Below, one piece after another: positions 1 to 7,320 of a DNA stretch of 19,864 nt. Every line of letters starts with the position of its first letter. Positions within the stretch are counted from its first letter, which is position 1. Source of the stretch: an uncultured Halomicronema sp. (GTDB taxonomy: Bacteria; Cyanobacteriota; Cyanobacteriia; Phormidesmidales; Phormidesmidaceae); contig CALCPB010000498.1 of assembly GCA_937897665.1 (NCBI GenBank), positions 1 through 19,864 on the forward strand. The letters run 5' to 3'. A model generated the notes under the pieces. The model was not told the origin of the DNA and searched no databases. It saw nothing but the letters and a program-made list of their open reading frames with translations. A program made the position numbers and the translations under genes.

Positions 1-10
1 GATGACGCTA

Positions 11-25
11 AGCAGGGCACCTGCT
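11..25. other. Short hairpin downstream of the AI-2E gene
   Basis: AGCAGG and CCTGCT form a perfect 6-bp stem around a 3-base loop, 55 bases past the stop codon of the leftward gene. No T-run follows, so a terminator role is only a guess. Confidence 0.25.
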
Positions 26-79
26 GCCAAGTTGCGATGGTATGAGTCTCGCTATGGTAATTCGAAGGACAGGCAGCCC

Positions 80-1234
80 TCAGCCGTCGGCCATCATCGG
101 GCTGGCAGACGAGCGACTGGGCGCTTTGGTTTCTTCGGATAAGGGCACGGGCGACGATCGTCGTCGCCGTTCGGCCATCAGTTTGGGTCGCAGATAGAGA
201 TTCTCTAGCAGCACGGCCCCGCCCGCCACCCATGGAGGCACGATCAGTGCGCCGATGATGCCCAGCAGTTGGGTGCCCCCCAAGACTGCCAGGAGCTGAT
301 AAAGCGGATGCACACCGACCGAAGTGCCCACGAGCAACGGGTCGAGCACATAGGTTTCTAAATTTTGAATGACGACGTAGAGGATGAGTACCCACAGAAA
401 CGTCCAGCCGCCCTGAGAAATTGCCACCACCAACGCGGGAATCGCTCCCAAAATTGGCCCTAAGAACGGGATCAAATTAGTGAAACCAGAAATTGCGCCC
501 AGGCCCAACGCAAAGTCAGATAAGCCCAAAATGCTGAGGCTAACTGTGGTCGCCAAGGCCAAGATGGTCGAAACTAACAGTCGCCCTCGGATATAGCTGC
601 CCATCCGATTGCTGATGGGCCCCACCTGCGCCACCATGCGATCGTCCCAGGGCTGCGGCAGCAGGCGCACAAAATTTTTCACCAGGGTGCGGCTATCTGC
701 CAGCATATAGCCCGATAAAAAGAGGGCGAGAATTAGACTAAAGAAGCCGCCTAAAATTCCCGTTGTCAGTCCGTAGGAGCGCACCAACAGCTGCTGACTC
801 GAGCGAATTACCCAGCGACTTAATCCCTGCACGTCGATGAATTGGTTAATCAGTTCACTCGTAAAATCGGGGCGTTCATCGTTGAAGGAGACAATCCAAG
901 TTTCGGCGTAGTCCAAAACTTGTTTCAACGAGACAGGAATCTGCCGAATCAACCGCTGAATCTGCTCCGCGACCGTTGGCCCTACCCAAAGTCCGACTCC
1001 CGTAATGATCGACACGATCGCCAGATAGGTCAGCACGACGCCGAGCCAGCGAGGAATCCGGTAGCGTTCTGCCCAATCCACCACGGGAGCGATCGAAGCT
1101 GCCAGCACGATCGCAATCATCACTAATAAAAACAGACTCCGCAGCTGCCACAGCAGCAAGAGCAAAGGCACCGAGAGCACCAGTAACACCAGACTGTTGA
1201 GGGAAAACGTGAGGCGCTGTTCGTTAGAAGACAT
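80..1234 (-). CDS. AI-2E family transporter (PerM/YdiK-type membrane protein)
   Basis: The 384-residue product is a polytopic inner-membrane protein. Hydrophobic segments lie near residues 10-45 and 60-85, a more polar stretch follows at about 90-140, and further membrane spans fill about 150-345. The glycine- and proline-rich stretch reading GFTNLIPFLGPILGAIPA is characteristic of the AI-2E/PerM family. The C-terminus is a basic and Ser/Pro-rich cytoplasmic tail. Members have been linked to AI-2 export or to ion exchange, but the substrate of cyanobacterial members is generally unknown, so only the family is assigned. The length is normal for the family. The ATG at 1234 follows a GGGGAAGG purine run, which supports this start. 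The gene is transcribed divergently from cysC across a 443-base gap. Confidence 0.9.
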   Translation of the reverse strand: MSSNEQRLTFSLNSLVLLVLSVPLLLLLWQLRSLFLLVMIAIVLAASIAPVVDWAERYRIPRWLGVVLTYLAIVSIITGVGLWVGPTVAEQIQRLIRQIPVSLKQVLDYAETWIVSFNDERPDFTSELINQFIDVQGLSRWVIRSSQQLLVRSYGLTTGILGGFFSLILALFLSGYMLADSRTLVKNFVRLLPQPWDDRMVAQVGPISNRMGSYIRGRLLVSTILALATTVSLSILGLSDFALGLGAISGFTNLIPFLGPILGAIPALVVAISQGGWTFLWVLILYVVIQNLETYVLDPLLVGTSVGVHPLYQLLAVLGGTQLLGIIGALIVPPWVAGGAVLLENLYLRPKLMAERRRRSSPVPLSEETKAPSRSSASPMMADG

Positions 1235-1677
1235 TCAAAACCTTCCCCTGACTAGGTAAGAGGTGATGTACTGCCCTGATCCATAGCAGATGTATCGCAA
1301 TAAAGTCCGTGGCAGTGGCGTTCATCTGAGTGTACCGCTGGCGAGCCTGGTCGGGGGTCTTTACCCCGTTGCAGCATCGCGAGCCGCCACAGTGACTGCT
1401 CGGTTTAGGGCAACCGACTCAGGCTATTTTCCGGCTGCTGATTAGCTTTCACCCAGCTACCTGCAGGGGGACAGCTGGTAAATTCAATGGGTTTACACAT
1501 GCTCCGATAATCTATATAGATGTCAGCCGCTGCGTTCTGAGTCGGGTGGCCACCTGCATCAAGTGGCAAGATCGCCCTCGATGCAGGCTTACCCAAGACC
1601 GGCAATTGGGTACTTTTAGAGCAGCCCTAGCAGTGGGCACTTCCATTGCCGTGCAAGATTAAAAGATTAGGAGAAAC
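1235..1677. other. Divergent intergenic region between the AI-2E gene and cysC
   Basis: This 443-base gap must hold the promoters of two divergent genes. It contains a 12-bp perfect palindrome at 1510-1521 and two consecutive hairpins at 1553-1587 and 1590-1612, described separately. A 66-codon open frame on the minus strand (1405-1605) begins with TTG, lacks a ribosome binding site and matches no family I recognise, so I do not call it a gene. No RNA gene is recognisable. Confidence 0.5.
1553..1612 (+). promoter_or_regulatory. Two tandem hairpins in the probable cysC leader
   Basis: CCTGCATC (1553-1560) pairs perfectly with GATGCAGG (1580-1587) around 19 bases. Directly after it, TACCCAA (1590-1596) pairs with TTGGGTA (1606-1612) around 9 bases, followed by CTTTT. 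The pair ends 65 bases before the cysC start. It could be a leader structure or attenuator, or a terminator for an upstream transcript. No known riboswitch class is recognised. Confidence 0.35.
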
Positions 1678-2226
1678 ATGGAACATCGTGGCGTGACCGT
1701 TTGGTTGACTGGGCTGAGTGGCGCAGGCAAAAGCACTATCACAGACGCACTGGCTCAGCGTTTACGTGATCATCAGTGCAAATTAGAAGTCTTAGACGGT
1801 GACATCGTACGCACAAATCTCACTAAAGGTCTAGGCTTCAGCAAAGAAGACCGAGATACCAACATTCGTCGCATTGGCTTTGTGTCGCATCTATTGACGC
1901 GTAATGGTGTCATTGTTTTGGTGTCAGCGATTTCACCCTACCGAGCCGTCCGCGAAGAAGTTCGCGAGATGATTGGCGATTTTATGGAGGTGTACGTCAG
2001 TGCGCCGCTCGAAGTTTGTGAATCGCGCGATGTCAAAGGTCTCTACAAAAAAGCTCGGTCTGGGGAGATCAAGCAATTCACGGGCATTGATGATCCCTAC
2101 GAAGCGCCACTCAACCCCGAAGTCAATTGCGAAACCCACAAGGAATCTTTGACCGAAAGCGTCGATAAGATCATGGCCAAGCTGGAGGAATTGGGTTATC
2201 TCAGCGTTGCCGGTGTCACGGTCTAA
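1678..2226 (+). CDS. cysC: Adenylyl-sulfate (APS) kinase
   Basis: This enzyme phosphorylates adenosine 5'-phosphosulfate with ATP to give PAPS in cytoplasmic sulfate assimilation. The 182-residue protein has the P-loop GLSGAGKST at residues 12-20, the DGD motif near residue 41 and the substrate-binding stretch RTNLTKGLGFSKEDRDTNI just after it. Further on it has ISPYRAVREEVR and the lid/substrate region GLYKKARSGEIKQFTGIDDPYEAP. This is a complete stand-alone kinase domain with no sulfurylase fusion. The ATG at 1678 follows AGGAG at 1669-1673 with 4-base spacing. No other sulfur-assimilation gene is nearby, so the gene appears monocistronic. Confidence 0.96.
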   Translation: MEHRGVTVWLTGLSGAGKSTITDALAQRLRDHQCKLEVLDGDIVRTNLTKGLGFSKEDRDTNIRRIGFVSHLLTRNGVIVLVSAISPYRAVREEVREMIGDFMEVYVSAPLEVCESRDVKGLYKKARSGEIKQFTGIDDPYEAPLNPEVNCETHKESLTESVDKIMAKLEELGYLSVAGVTV

Positions 2227-2577
2227 ATCTGGACGGATACGCTAGCCGCGATCGCCACTGTCGTTGCAGCATCCTCAATGGATCGGCGACGGGCGATCGC
2301 TATTGTTACTTTTAAGTTATCTGCCGGTCTAAGCTAGGGCACTGCAGTCGCGGCAAACTTTAGGGTTTACAGGCAACGGCGGGTCACAATCCCCCAATTT
2401 TGCTCTGGCTCTGATTCTGCCTAAATTATCTCACTATTTCTAAGGGCTAAGACAGGCACACAGTGGTGCCCGATCTCGTGGTTGGGGGCTCATTGCTGAT
2501 GTGCTTTATGATCAGAGGCATCGTTGAGCCGAAACGTTTGGGTTGTTGTGCCGTTGCGGAGAACTGGTCTGAGACCT
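2227..2577. other. Intergenic region between cysC and def
   Basis: This 351-base gap holds two HIP1 octamers near 2254 and 2294. A weak TATGAT -10-like hexamer sits at 2507-2512, but its only upstream partner (TTGGGG, 2482-2487) is at a poor 19-base spacing. I see no gene, RNA or convincing terminator. Confidence 0.4.
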
Positions 2578-3144
2578 ATGTGGAAAAAGCAGCTAACTGT
2601 TTTGACCGTCGGTGATCCTCGACTGCGGCTGATGGCTGAGCCCGTAGTCGCCCTCGATCGCCCCTTGCAAACTCTGATCAAAAATCTCATTTGGACGACG
2701 GAAAAAACTAACGGGGTCGGTATCGCCGCGCCGCAGGTCGGCGTCGCCAAACAGCTATTTATCGTGGCGTCGCGCCCAACTCTGCGCTATCCCTACGCGC
2801 CCATGATGGCCCCTACTGTCATGATTAACCCTCACGTTGTGGCCCATTCTGATGATCGCATCGCCGATTGGGAAGGGTGCTTGAGCGTGCCCGACCAGCG
2901 GGGCCAAGTAGAGCGGTGGCGAGAAATCGAAGTGGAATATGGCGATCGCCACGGCCAGATGAAACGTCAGGTATTCACCGACTTTGTCGCTCGCATCTTT
3001 CAACACGAGCTGGATCATTTACAGGGCACCGTGTTTACCGATCGCGTCGCCGACCCCACCACACTGCTCACCGAGCAGGCCTATTTCGACCAGCTCGACT
3101 CGATGCCAGCGATCGTGACCGATCGCAGCGATTCATTAGCTTGA
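2578..3144 (+). CDS. def: Peptide deformylase
   Basis: The product removes the formyl group from the N-terminal methionine of nascent proteins at the ribosome. All three family signatures are present, numbered from the ATG at 2578: GIAAPQ at about 48-53, EGCLS at 99-103 and HELDH at 133-137. Cys101 and the two histidines of HELDH are the metal ligands, and the Glu is the catalytic base. The length is about 188 residues, within the family range. The frame extends upstream to a TTG at 2524, but the extra 18 residues do not resemble a deformylase N-terminus, so I prefer 2578. The gene precedes rph in the same direction by 208 bases and is not obviously co-transcribed with it. Confidence 0.94.
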   Translation: MWKKQLTVLTVGDPRLRLMAEPVVALDRPLQTLIKNLIWTTEKTNGVGIAAPQVGVAKQLFIVASRPTLRYPYAPMMAPTVMINPHVVAHSDDRIADWEGCLSVPDQRGQVERWREIEVEYGDRHGQMKRQVFTDFVARIFQHELDHLQGTVFTDRVADPTTLLTEQAYFDQLDSMPAIVTDRSDSLA

Positions 3145-3352
3145 AGACAAACTGCGCAGTGCCGAACTCTGAACGAGTCCTTGCTGACAGCAGTTTCCCC
3201 GCCATTGGGCAAGTTACCGAATCTTGCACCTTAAACCTTCAGCCCTGAACCCTAAACCCCAGTCATTGCCCGTAGCTCTCGTTGTTCACATTGCTGCACG
3301 ATCGCCCCTGCTGTATGGTGAGTGAGGATTTTGACGCATTGAGGCAGCAGCT

Positions 3353-4078
3353 ATGGCATGGCAGCGTCCCGACGGTCGGCAAGCCAATGAACTCCGGCCC
3401 GTCTCGTTTGAACTCGATTTCACGCGCTTTGCGGCTGGGTCGGTGCTGACTCGGTGTGGCAGCACTCAAGTGCTTTGTACTGTCTCGATCGAAGAAGGCG
3501 TGCCGCCGTTTCTCCGCAATTCTGGCCGAGGGTGGCTTACTGCCGAATACCGGATGCTGCCGGGGGCGACTCCCGAGCGCCAGCGCCGCGAACTGATGAA
3601 GCTGTCGGGTCGCACGCAAGAGATTCAGCGGTTGATTGGCCGCAGCCTGCGATCGACCGTAGACTTTGACGCCCTGGGTGAGCGCACGATTACCGTCGAT
3701 GCCGATGTGCTGCAGGCCGATGCCGGTACCCGCACGACGTCCATCACCGGCGGTTATGTCGCCCTCAAACACGCACTGCAGAAGCTAGTGGAGCAGCAAG
3801 TGCTGCCCACGCTGCCCTTGACCCGTGAAGTCGCAGCGATTTCGGTCGGCATTGTGGAAGGGGAAGCACTGCTGGATCTGAAATATGAAGAAAACGTGGA
3901 TGACACTGTAGATTGTAACGTCGTGCTGAAAGATAGCTTAGACATCATTGAGGTGCAGGGCACCGCTGAAGCTGGGAGTTACTCGCGATCGCAGCTCAAT
4001 CAACTGTTAGATCTGGCTGAAACCGGCATTCAAGAACTGCTGATACGGCAGCAGCAAGTCTTTACCGCTAATCGATGA
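3353..4078 (+). CDS. rph: Ribonuclease PH (tRNA 3'-end phosphorolytic exonuclease)
   Basis: RNase PH trims the 3' ends of tRNA precursors using inorganic phosphate and works as a hexamer. The 241-residue protein begins with the family hallmark RPDGRQ and carries the block [16 protein letters not shown] and the helix [14 protein letters not shown]. The phosphate-binding site is intact, with Arg87 in SGRTQE and Thr126-Arg127 in [19 protein letters not shown] and the C-terminal helix are also standard. One deviation matters: in [14 protein letters not shown] the position that is normally a metal-binding Asp (Asp178 in the Aquifex numbering) reads Asn181 (codon AAC at 3893-3895), while the second Asp (187) is kept. 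Activity may therefore be reduced if the base is correct. Confidence 0.95.
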   Translation: MAWQRPDGRQANELRPVSFELDFTRFAAGSVLTRCGSTQVLCTVSIEEGVPPFLRNSGRGWLTAEYRMLPGATPERQRRELMKLSGRTQEIQRLIGRSLRSTVDFDALGERTITVDADVLQADAGTRTTSITGGYVALKHALQKLVEQQVLPTLPLTREVAAISVGIVEGEALLDLKYEENVDDTVDCNVVLKDSLDIIEVQGTAEAGSYSRSQLNQLLDLAETGIQELLIRQQQVFTANR

Positions 4079-4413
4079 AGATAAATGAGGCCAATGGCGA
4101 TCGCGCCTTCTTCTCTACAGTGGACTCTCGGCCAAAAATGTCATGGAATCCTTACTTAGTGATCAATGTACGGGGCGACGGCTGTCGCTTAGGACAATTC
4201 AGGCCCCCTGAAAGCCTTAGGAAGCGAGGCAATTAGCCCCTGTATCGAAAGCGATTCTATAGATACGGGATATCTGTTAAGGTGCCAGATTGATCTCGTA
4301 CTATAGTGAGAGTCCCAATAAATTTTCGTGCGTTCTGGGGAGTGCTGTTCAAATGCTCTCAGAACTAATTTATCGACTGCCTGCACCTGCTTAAAAATCA
4401 TCCTCAAAAATTC
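4079..4413. other. Intergenic region between rph and ilvB
   Basis: This 335-base gap has a HIP1 octamer near 4097 and a small GCGAC/GTCGC hairpin with a 4-base loop (4175-4188) that could end the rph transcript. AT-rich patches at 4254-4310, including the palindrome TCTATAGA at 4256-4263 and TATAGT at 4302-4307, are the likeliest ilvB promoter area. No well-spaced -35 element is visible. There is no recognisable leader peptide or RNA gene. Confidence 0.4.
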
Positions 4414-6267
4414 ATGACCTCTTCTGTTACTGCTCAGGACAAAGTGACAACTCAGCGAGCCACCGGTGGCTTTGCTCTGATTGACAGCCTGCAACGTCAC
4501 GGCGTGTGTCATATTTTTGGGTATCCTGGCGGGGCAATTTTGCCCATTTATGACGAGTTATACAAGGCCGAGCAGCGTGGTGGCATTCGTCATATCTTGG
4601 TGCGCCACGAGCAAGGGGCCGCCCATGCTGCTGATGGCTATGCCCGCGCGACGGGAGAGGTCGGCGTTTGCTTTGGCACCTCTGGCCCTGGGGCGACTAA
4701 CTTGGTAACGGGCATTGCTACCGCCGCGATGGACTCGATTCCTATGGTGGTGATTACGGGGCAAGTACCGCGCGCCGCGATCGGTACGGATGCGTTCCAA
4801 GAGACCGATATCTTTGGCATTACGCTACCTGTTGTTAAGCATTCCTACGTGGTGCGATCTGCCGGTGATATGGCGCGGATCGTGGCCGAGGCTTTTTTCA
4901 TTGCCCAAACGGGGCGACCAGGGCCGGTATTGATTGATGTACCGAAGGATGTCGGGCTCGAAGAGTTTGACTACATCCCGGTGGAGCCAGGCGATGTACA
5001 GTTGCCGGGCTATAAACCCACGGTGAAGGGCAACCCACGCCAAATTGTTCACGCCATTCGCCTGTTGCGAGTCGCGAAGCAGCCGCTGCTGTATGTCGGT
5101 GGTGGGCCGATTACCGCTGGCGCTCATGCCGAAATTCAAGCCCTCGCAGAATATTTCTTGATTCCGGTCACGACGACGCTGATGGGCAAAGGAGCGTTTG
5201 ACGAGCATCATCCGCTCGCCGTTGGCATGTTGGGCATGCACGGCACAGCTTACGCCAACTTTGCCGTGAGCGAATGTGACTTGCTGATTGCTGTGGGCGC
5301 CCGTTTTGATGATCGTGTCACGGGCAAGCTAGATGAATTTGCGTCGCGGGCCAAGGTCATCCACATCGACATCGACCCCGCTGAGGTGGGCAAAAATCGC
5401 ATTCCTAATGTGCCGATCGTGGGCGACGTGCGCCAGGTTTTGCAGCGCCTGCTGCAGCGGCTCGATGAGATTGACAAGCCTGCTGATGCGGATAAAACTT
5501 TGGCTTGGCGCGATCGTATTCAGCGTTGGCGCGACGATTATCCTCTTGTTGTCCCCGCCTATGATGAGACCATTGCCCCGCAAGAAGTCATTGTGGAACT
5601 GTGCCGTCAGGCTCCCCAGGCGTTTTACACCACCGATGTTGGACAGCACCAAATGTGGGCTGCTCAGTTTCTCAAAAATGGCCCCCGGCGTTGGGTTTCC
5701 AGCGCCGGACTTGGCACCATGGGTTTTGGCCTACCGGCTGCGATGGGGGTCCAGGTTGCTCGCCCTGATGATGTCACGATCTGCATCAGCGGCGACGCCA
5801 GTTTTCAGATGAATCCGCAAGAATTGGGCACTCTGGCCCAATACGATATCAAAGTTAAAACGGTCATCATTAACAACGGCTGGCAGGGTATGGTGCGCCA
5901 ATGGCAGCAGTCATTTTTCGGTGAGCGCTACTCATCTTCCAATATGCAGGTGGGGATGCCTGATTTTGAACTTTTGGCCCAAGCCTATGGTGTCAAGGGC
6001 ATGATTGTGAACCATCCCTCTGAGCTAGCAGATGCGATCGCCACGATGTTAGCTCACGATGGTCCGGTGCTGATGGACGTGCGGGTGCGCCGCGATGAAA
6101 ACTGCTACCCCATGGTGGCTCCAGGTAAGAGCAACGCCCAGATGATTGGCTTGCCGCCGCAAAAGACACCGGCTCACCAAACGATTGAGCTGATGTACTG
6201 CAGCAGCTGTGGGGCCAAGAATCCTTCCAGTCATGCGTTTTGCCCTGAGTGTGGCACGAAGCTCTAA
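4414..6267 (+). CDS. ilvB: Acetolactate synthase large subunit with C-terminal zinc-ribbon tail
   Basis: This thiamine-diphosphate enzyme condenses pyruvate to acetolactate, or pyruvate with 2-oxobutyrate to acetohydroxybutyrate, as the first common step to valine, leucine and isoleucine. The order is canonical: a PYR domain (about 18-185) with [10 protein letters not shown] and the catalytic Glu66 in RHEQGAAHA, a central FAD-type domain (about 205-350) with [15 protein letters not shown], and a PP domain (about 385-560). The PP domain has the diphosphate/Mg motif GDASFQMN and downstream [13 protein letters not shown]. At 617 residues it is longer than the roughly 560-590 usual in enterobacteria. 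The excess is a linker and a terminal ribbon with Cys596-x2-Cys599 and Cys610-x2-Cys613. No regulatory small subunit gene (ilvN/ilvH) lies adjacent. The start has no Shine-Dalgarno sequence. Confidence 0.95.
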   Translation: MTSSVTAQDKVTTQRATGGFALIDSLQRHGVCHIFGYPGGAILPIYDELYKAEQRGGIRHILVRHEQGAAHAADGYARATGEVGVCFGTSGPGATNLVTGIATAAMDSIPMVVITGQVPRAAIGTDAFQETDIFGITLPVVKHSYVVRSAGDMARIVAEAFFIAQTGRPGPVLIDVPKDVGLEEFDYIPVEPGDVQLPGYKPTVKGNPRQIVHAIRLLRVAKQPLLYVGGGPITAGAHAEIQALAEYFLIPVTTTLMGKGAFDEHHPLAVGMLGMHGTAYANFAVSECDLLIAVGARFDDRVTGKLDEFASRAKVIHIDIDPAEVGKNRIPNVPIVGDVRQVLQRLLQRLDEIDKPADADKTLAWRDRIQRWRDDYPLVVPAYDETIAPQEVIVELCRQAPQAFYTTDVGQHQMWAAQFLKNGPRRWVSSAGLGTMGFGLPAAMGVQVARPDDVTICISGDASFQMNPQELGTLAQYDIKVKTVIINNGWQGMVRQWQQSFFGERYSSSNMQVGMPDFELLAQAYGVKGMIVNHPSELADAIATMLAHDGPVLMDVRVRRDENCYPMVAPGKSNAQMIGLPPQKTPAHQTIELMYCSSCGAKNPSSHAFCPECGTKL

Positions 6268-6370
6268 GGCGCTGCATGCAGGCCACAGGACGATCAGCCA
6301 AGCATTACGAGCGATCGCCGCGTAGATCTGTCAGGTACTTGAGAGGGTATCGGCCTGGATTCGTGTTCAC

Positions 6371-6422
6371 TGGCTGAGTGTTAGGCGTCTCTGAGGGGAG
6401 GCTAAACCGACGCGCTCAGCCA
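6371..6422. other. Long-stem inverted repeat, possible structured RNA element
   Basis: TGGCTGAG (6371-6378) pairs perfectly with CTCAGCCA (6415-6422). Inside it TTAG (6381-6384) can pair with CTAA (6402-6405), giving a two-tier hairpin of 52 bases. It lies about 100 bases past ilvB and 350 bases before the ftsL-like gene. It could be an ilvB terminator without a T-run, a processing site or a small RNA; nothing ties it to a known class. Confidence 0.3.
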
Positions 6423-6664
6423 TTTGGGTCGGCTCATCGTGCTGCCATGGATCGGCCTGCCATTTAGAAGAGCCAGTCACGTTCTGACCCCAATCGATAC
6501 TCTCAGCCGTTTTGCGAGGATAAGGTGGGGCTGCGGTGTGATTGTCATGCCGGTTGGCGGGCGGTCACGGCTCAAAAAATTGTCCCAAGGGGTGGCAAAT
6601 TGAGAGGCTTGAGTTATTTTATGGGAGCGAGTTTCGGCGATTAGCCCCGACGTCTAAAAAATAC

Positions 6665-6693
6665 TTGCTGAGTCCCCAGCCGCACGCTACTAT
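6665..6693 (+). promoter_or_regulatory. Candidate sigma-70-type promoter for the ftsL-ftsI pair
   Basis: TTGCTG (6665-6670) and TACTAT (6688-6693) are separated by exactly 17 bases, matching the -35 and -10 hexamers at 3 of 6 and 4 of 6 positions. Transcription would start near 6700, about 75 bases before the first gene. This is read by eye only. Confidence 0.35.
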
Positions 6694-6773
6694 GGCGCTT
6701 AATCTCAGGGGGCAGGCCGCCAGCACAGGATAGCGAGAAGGTAATAACTGGGTGTGAATCAGGAGTTAAGTGG

Positions 6774-7280
6774 ATGTCTGCAGCATTGCAATCTCAAGAA
6801 GTAGAGCTTCGGCCATCAGCACCGTCAATGCGGTCTCAGTCGCGGCGTCGCCTGACAGCATTGCCCTCGCCACCGCCTGCTGCTCCTGCGGTGTTTCCCT
6901 CGGCTCAGCAGCGCGATCGCCCGACGTGGCTGAAGCTTTTGGTGGCGGGGCAGCGCGTTTCGGTCGTGGCGACGACGTTGGGCTTGGCGGGGACCTTAGC
7001 GGCCTATGCCCTGACCGTCAACACTCATCGACGGCTCACTGCCGCTACGGTGCATCTAGAGCACCTGCAAGATCAGCAGCAGCAGTTAACGACGGCCAAT
7101 GCGGTGTTTAAAAACCATCTCGCCCAAGCGGCCCGGACGGAGATGCGTAACGGCAATTTGCATCCTCGGGACGTCATTTTTCTAGAAGCAGCGCCGCTGC
7201 CCGCCTCGCCGTCTGCTCCAGCAGCGGAGCCTGCCGACGCCTTGGGCGCTGGTCAGCGATTTTTTCCTAAGGGCTACTAG
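6774..7280 (+). CDS. FtsL-like cell-division membrane protein
   Basis: The 168-residue protein has a basic, Pro/Ala-rich cytoplasmic N-terminus (about 1-55) and a single membrane span near residues 62-84. A short periplasmic coiled-coil rich in Gln and Leu follows (about 90-122), then a Pro/Ala-rich tail. This bitopic layout, together with its place 40 bases upstream of ftsI, is what is expected of FtsL, which pairs with FtsB and recruits and activates FtsW-FtsI at the septum. FtsL sequences diverge strongly, so the call rests on architecture and context rather than on motif identity. AGGAG at 6761-6765 lies 8 bases before the ATG, a good ribosome binding site. The gene is probably co-transcribed with ftsI. 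Confidence 0.7.
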   Translation: MSAALQSQEVELRPSAPSMRSQSRRRLTALPSPPPAAPAVFPSAQQRDRPTWLKLLVAGQRVSVVATTLGLAGTLAAYALTVNTHRRLTAATVHLEHLQDQQQQLTTANAVFKNHLAQAARTEMRNGNLHPRDVIFLEAAPLPASPSAPAAEPADALGAGQRFFPKGY

Positions 7281-7320
7281 GCCAGCTTGATCTGGGCCAT
7301 CTTTGTATTGAGGTTTGTTG

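Larger units (their letters stand above)
6268..6773. other. 506-base intergenic region between ilvB and the ftsL-like gene
   Basis: The gap holds a HIP1 octamer near 6312, an imperfectly folded inverted repeat at 6371-6422 and a candidate promoter at 6665-6693, both described separately. A 10-bp palindrome CTGCATGCAG lies at 6272-6281, just after the ilvB stop. A 63-codon open frame at 6542-6733 has no ribosome binding site or family resemblance and is not called. Confidence 0.45.

Noticed and set aside
1405..1605. 66-codon open frame on the minus strand upstream of cysC
   Set aside because: It starts with TTG, has no ribosome binding site, overlaps the hairpin pair and resembles no family. 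It could be the remnant of a degraded gene, but there is no positive evidence.
2868..3248. 126-codon frame overlapping def
   Set aside because: It is an out-of-frame shadow of def, very rich in Arg and Ser, while def carries all deformylase motifs.
6842..7111. Second open frame across the ftsL-like gene (begins at 6770)
   Set aside because: It overlaps the ftsL-like frame, which has the better ribosome binding site, membrane span and coiled-coil.
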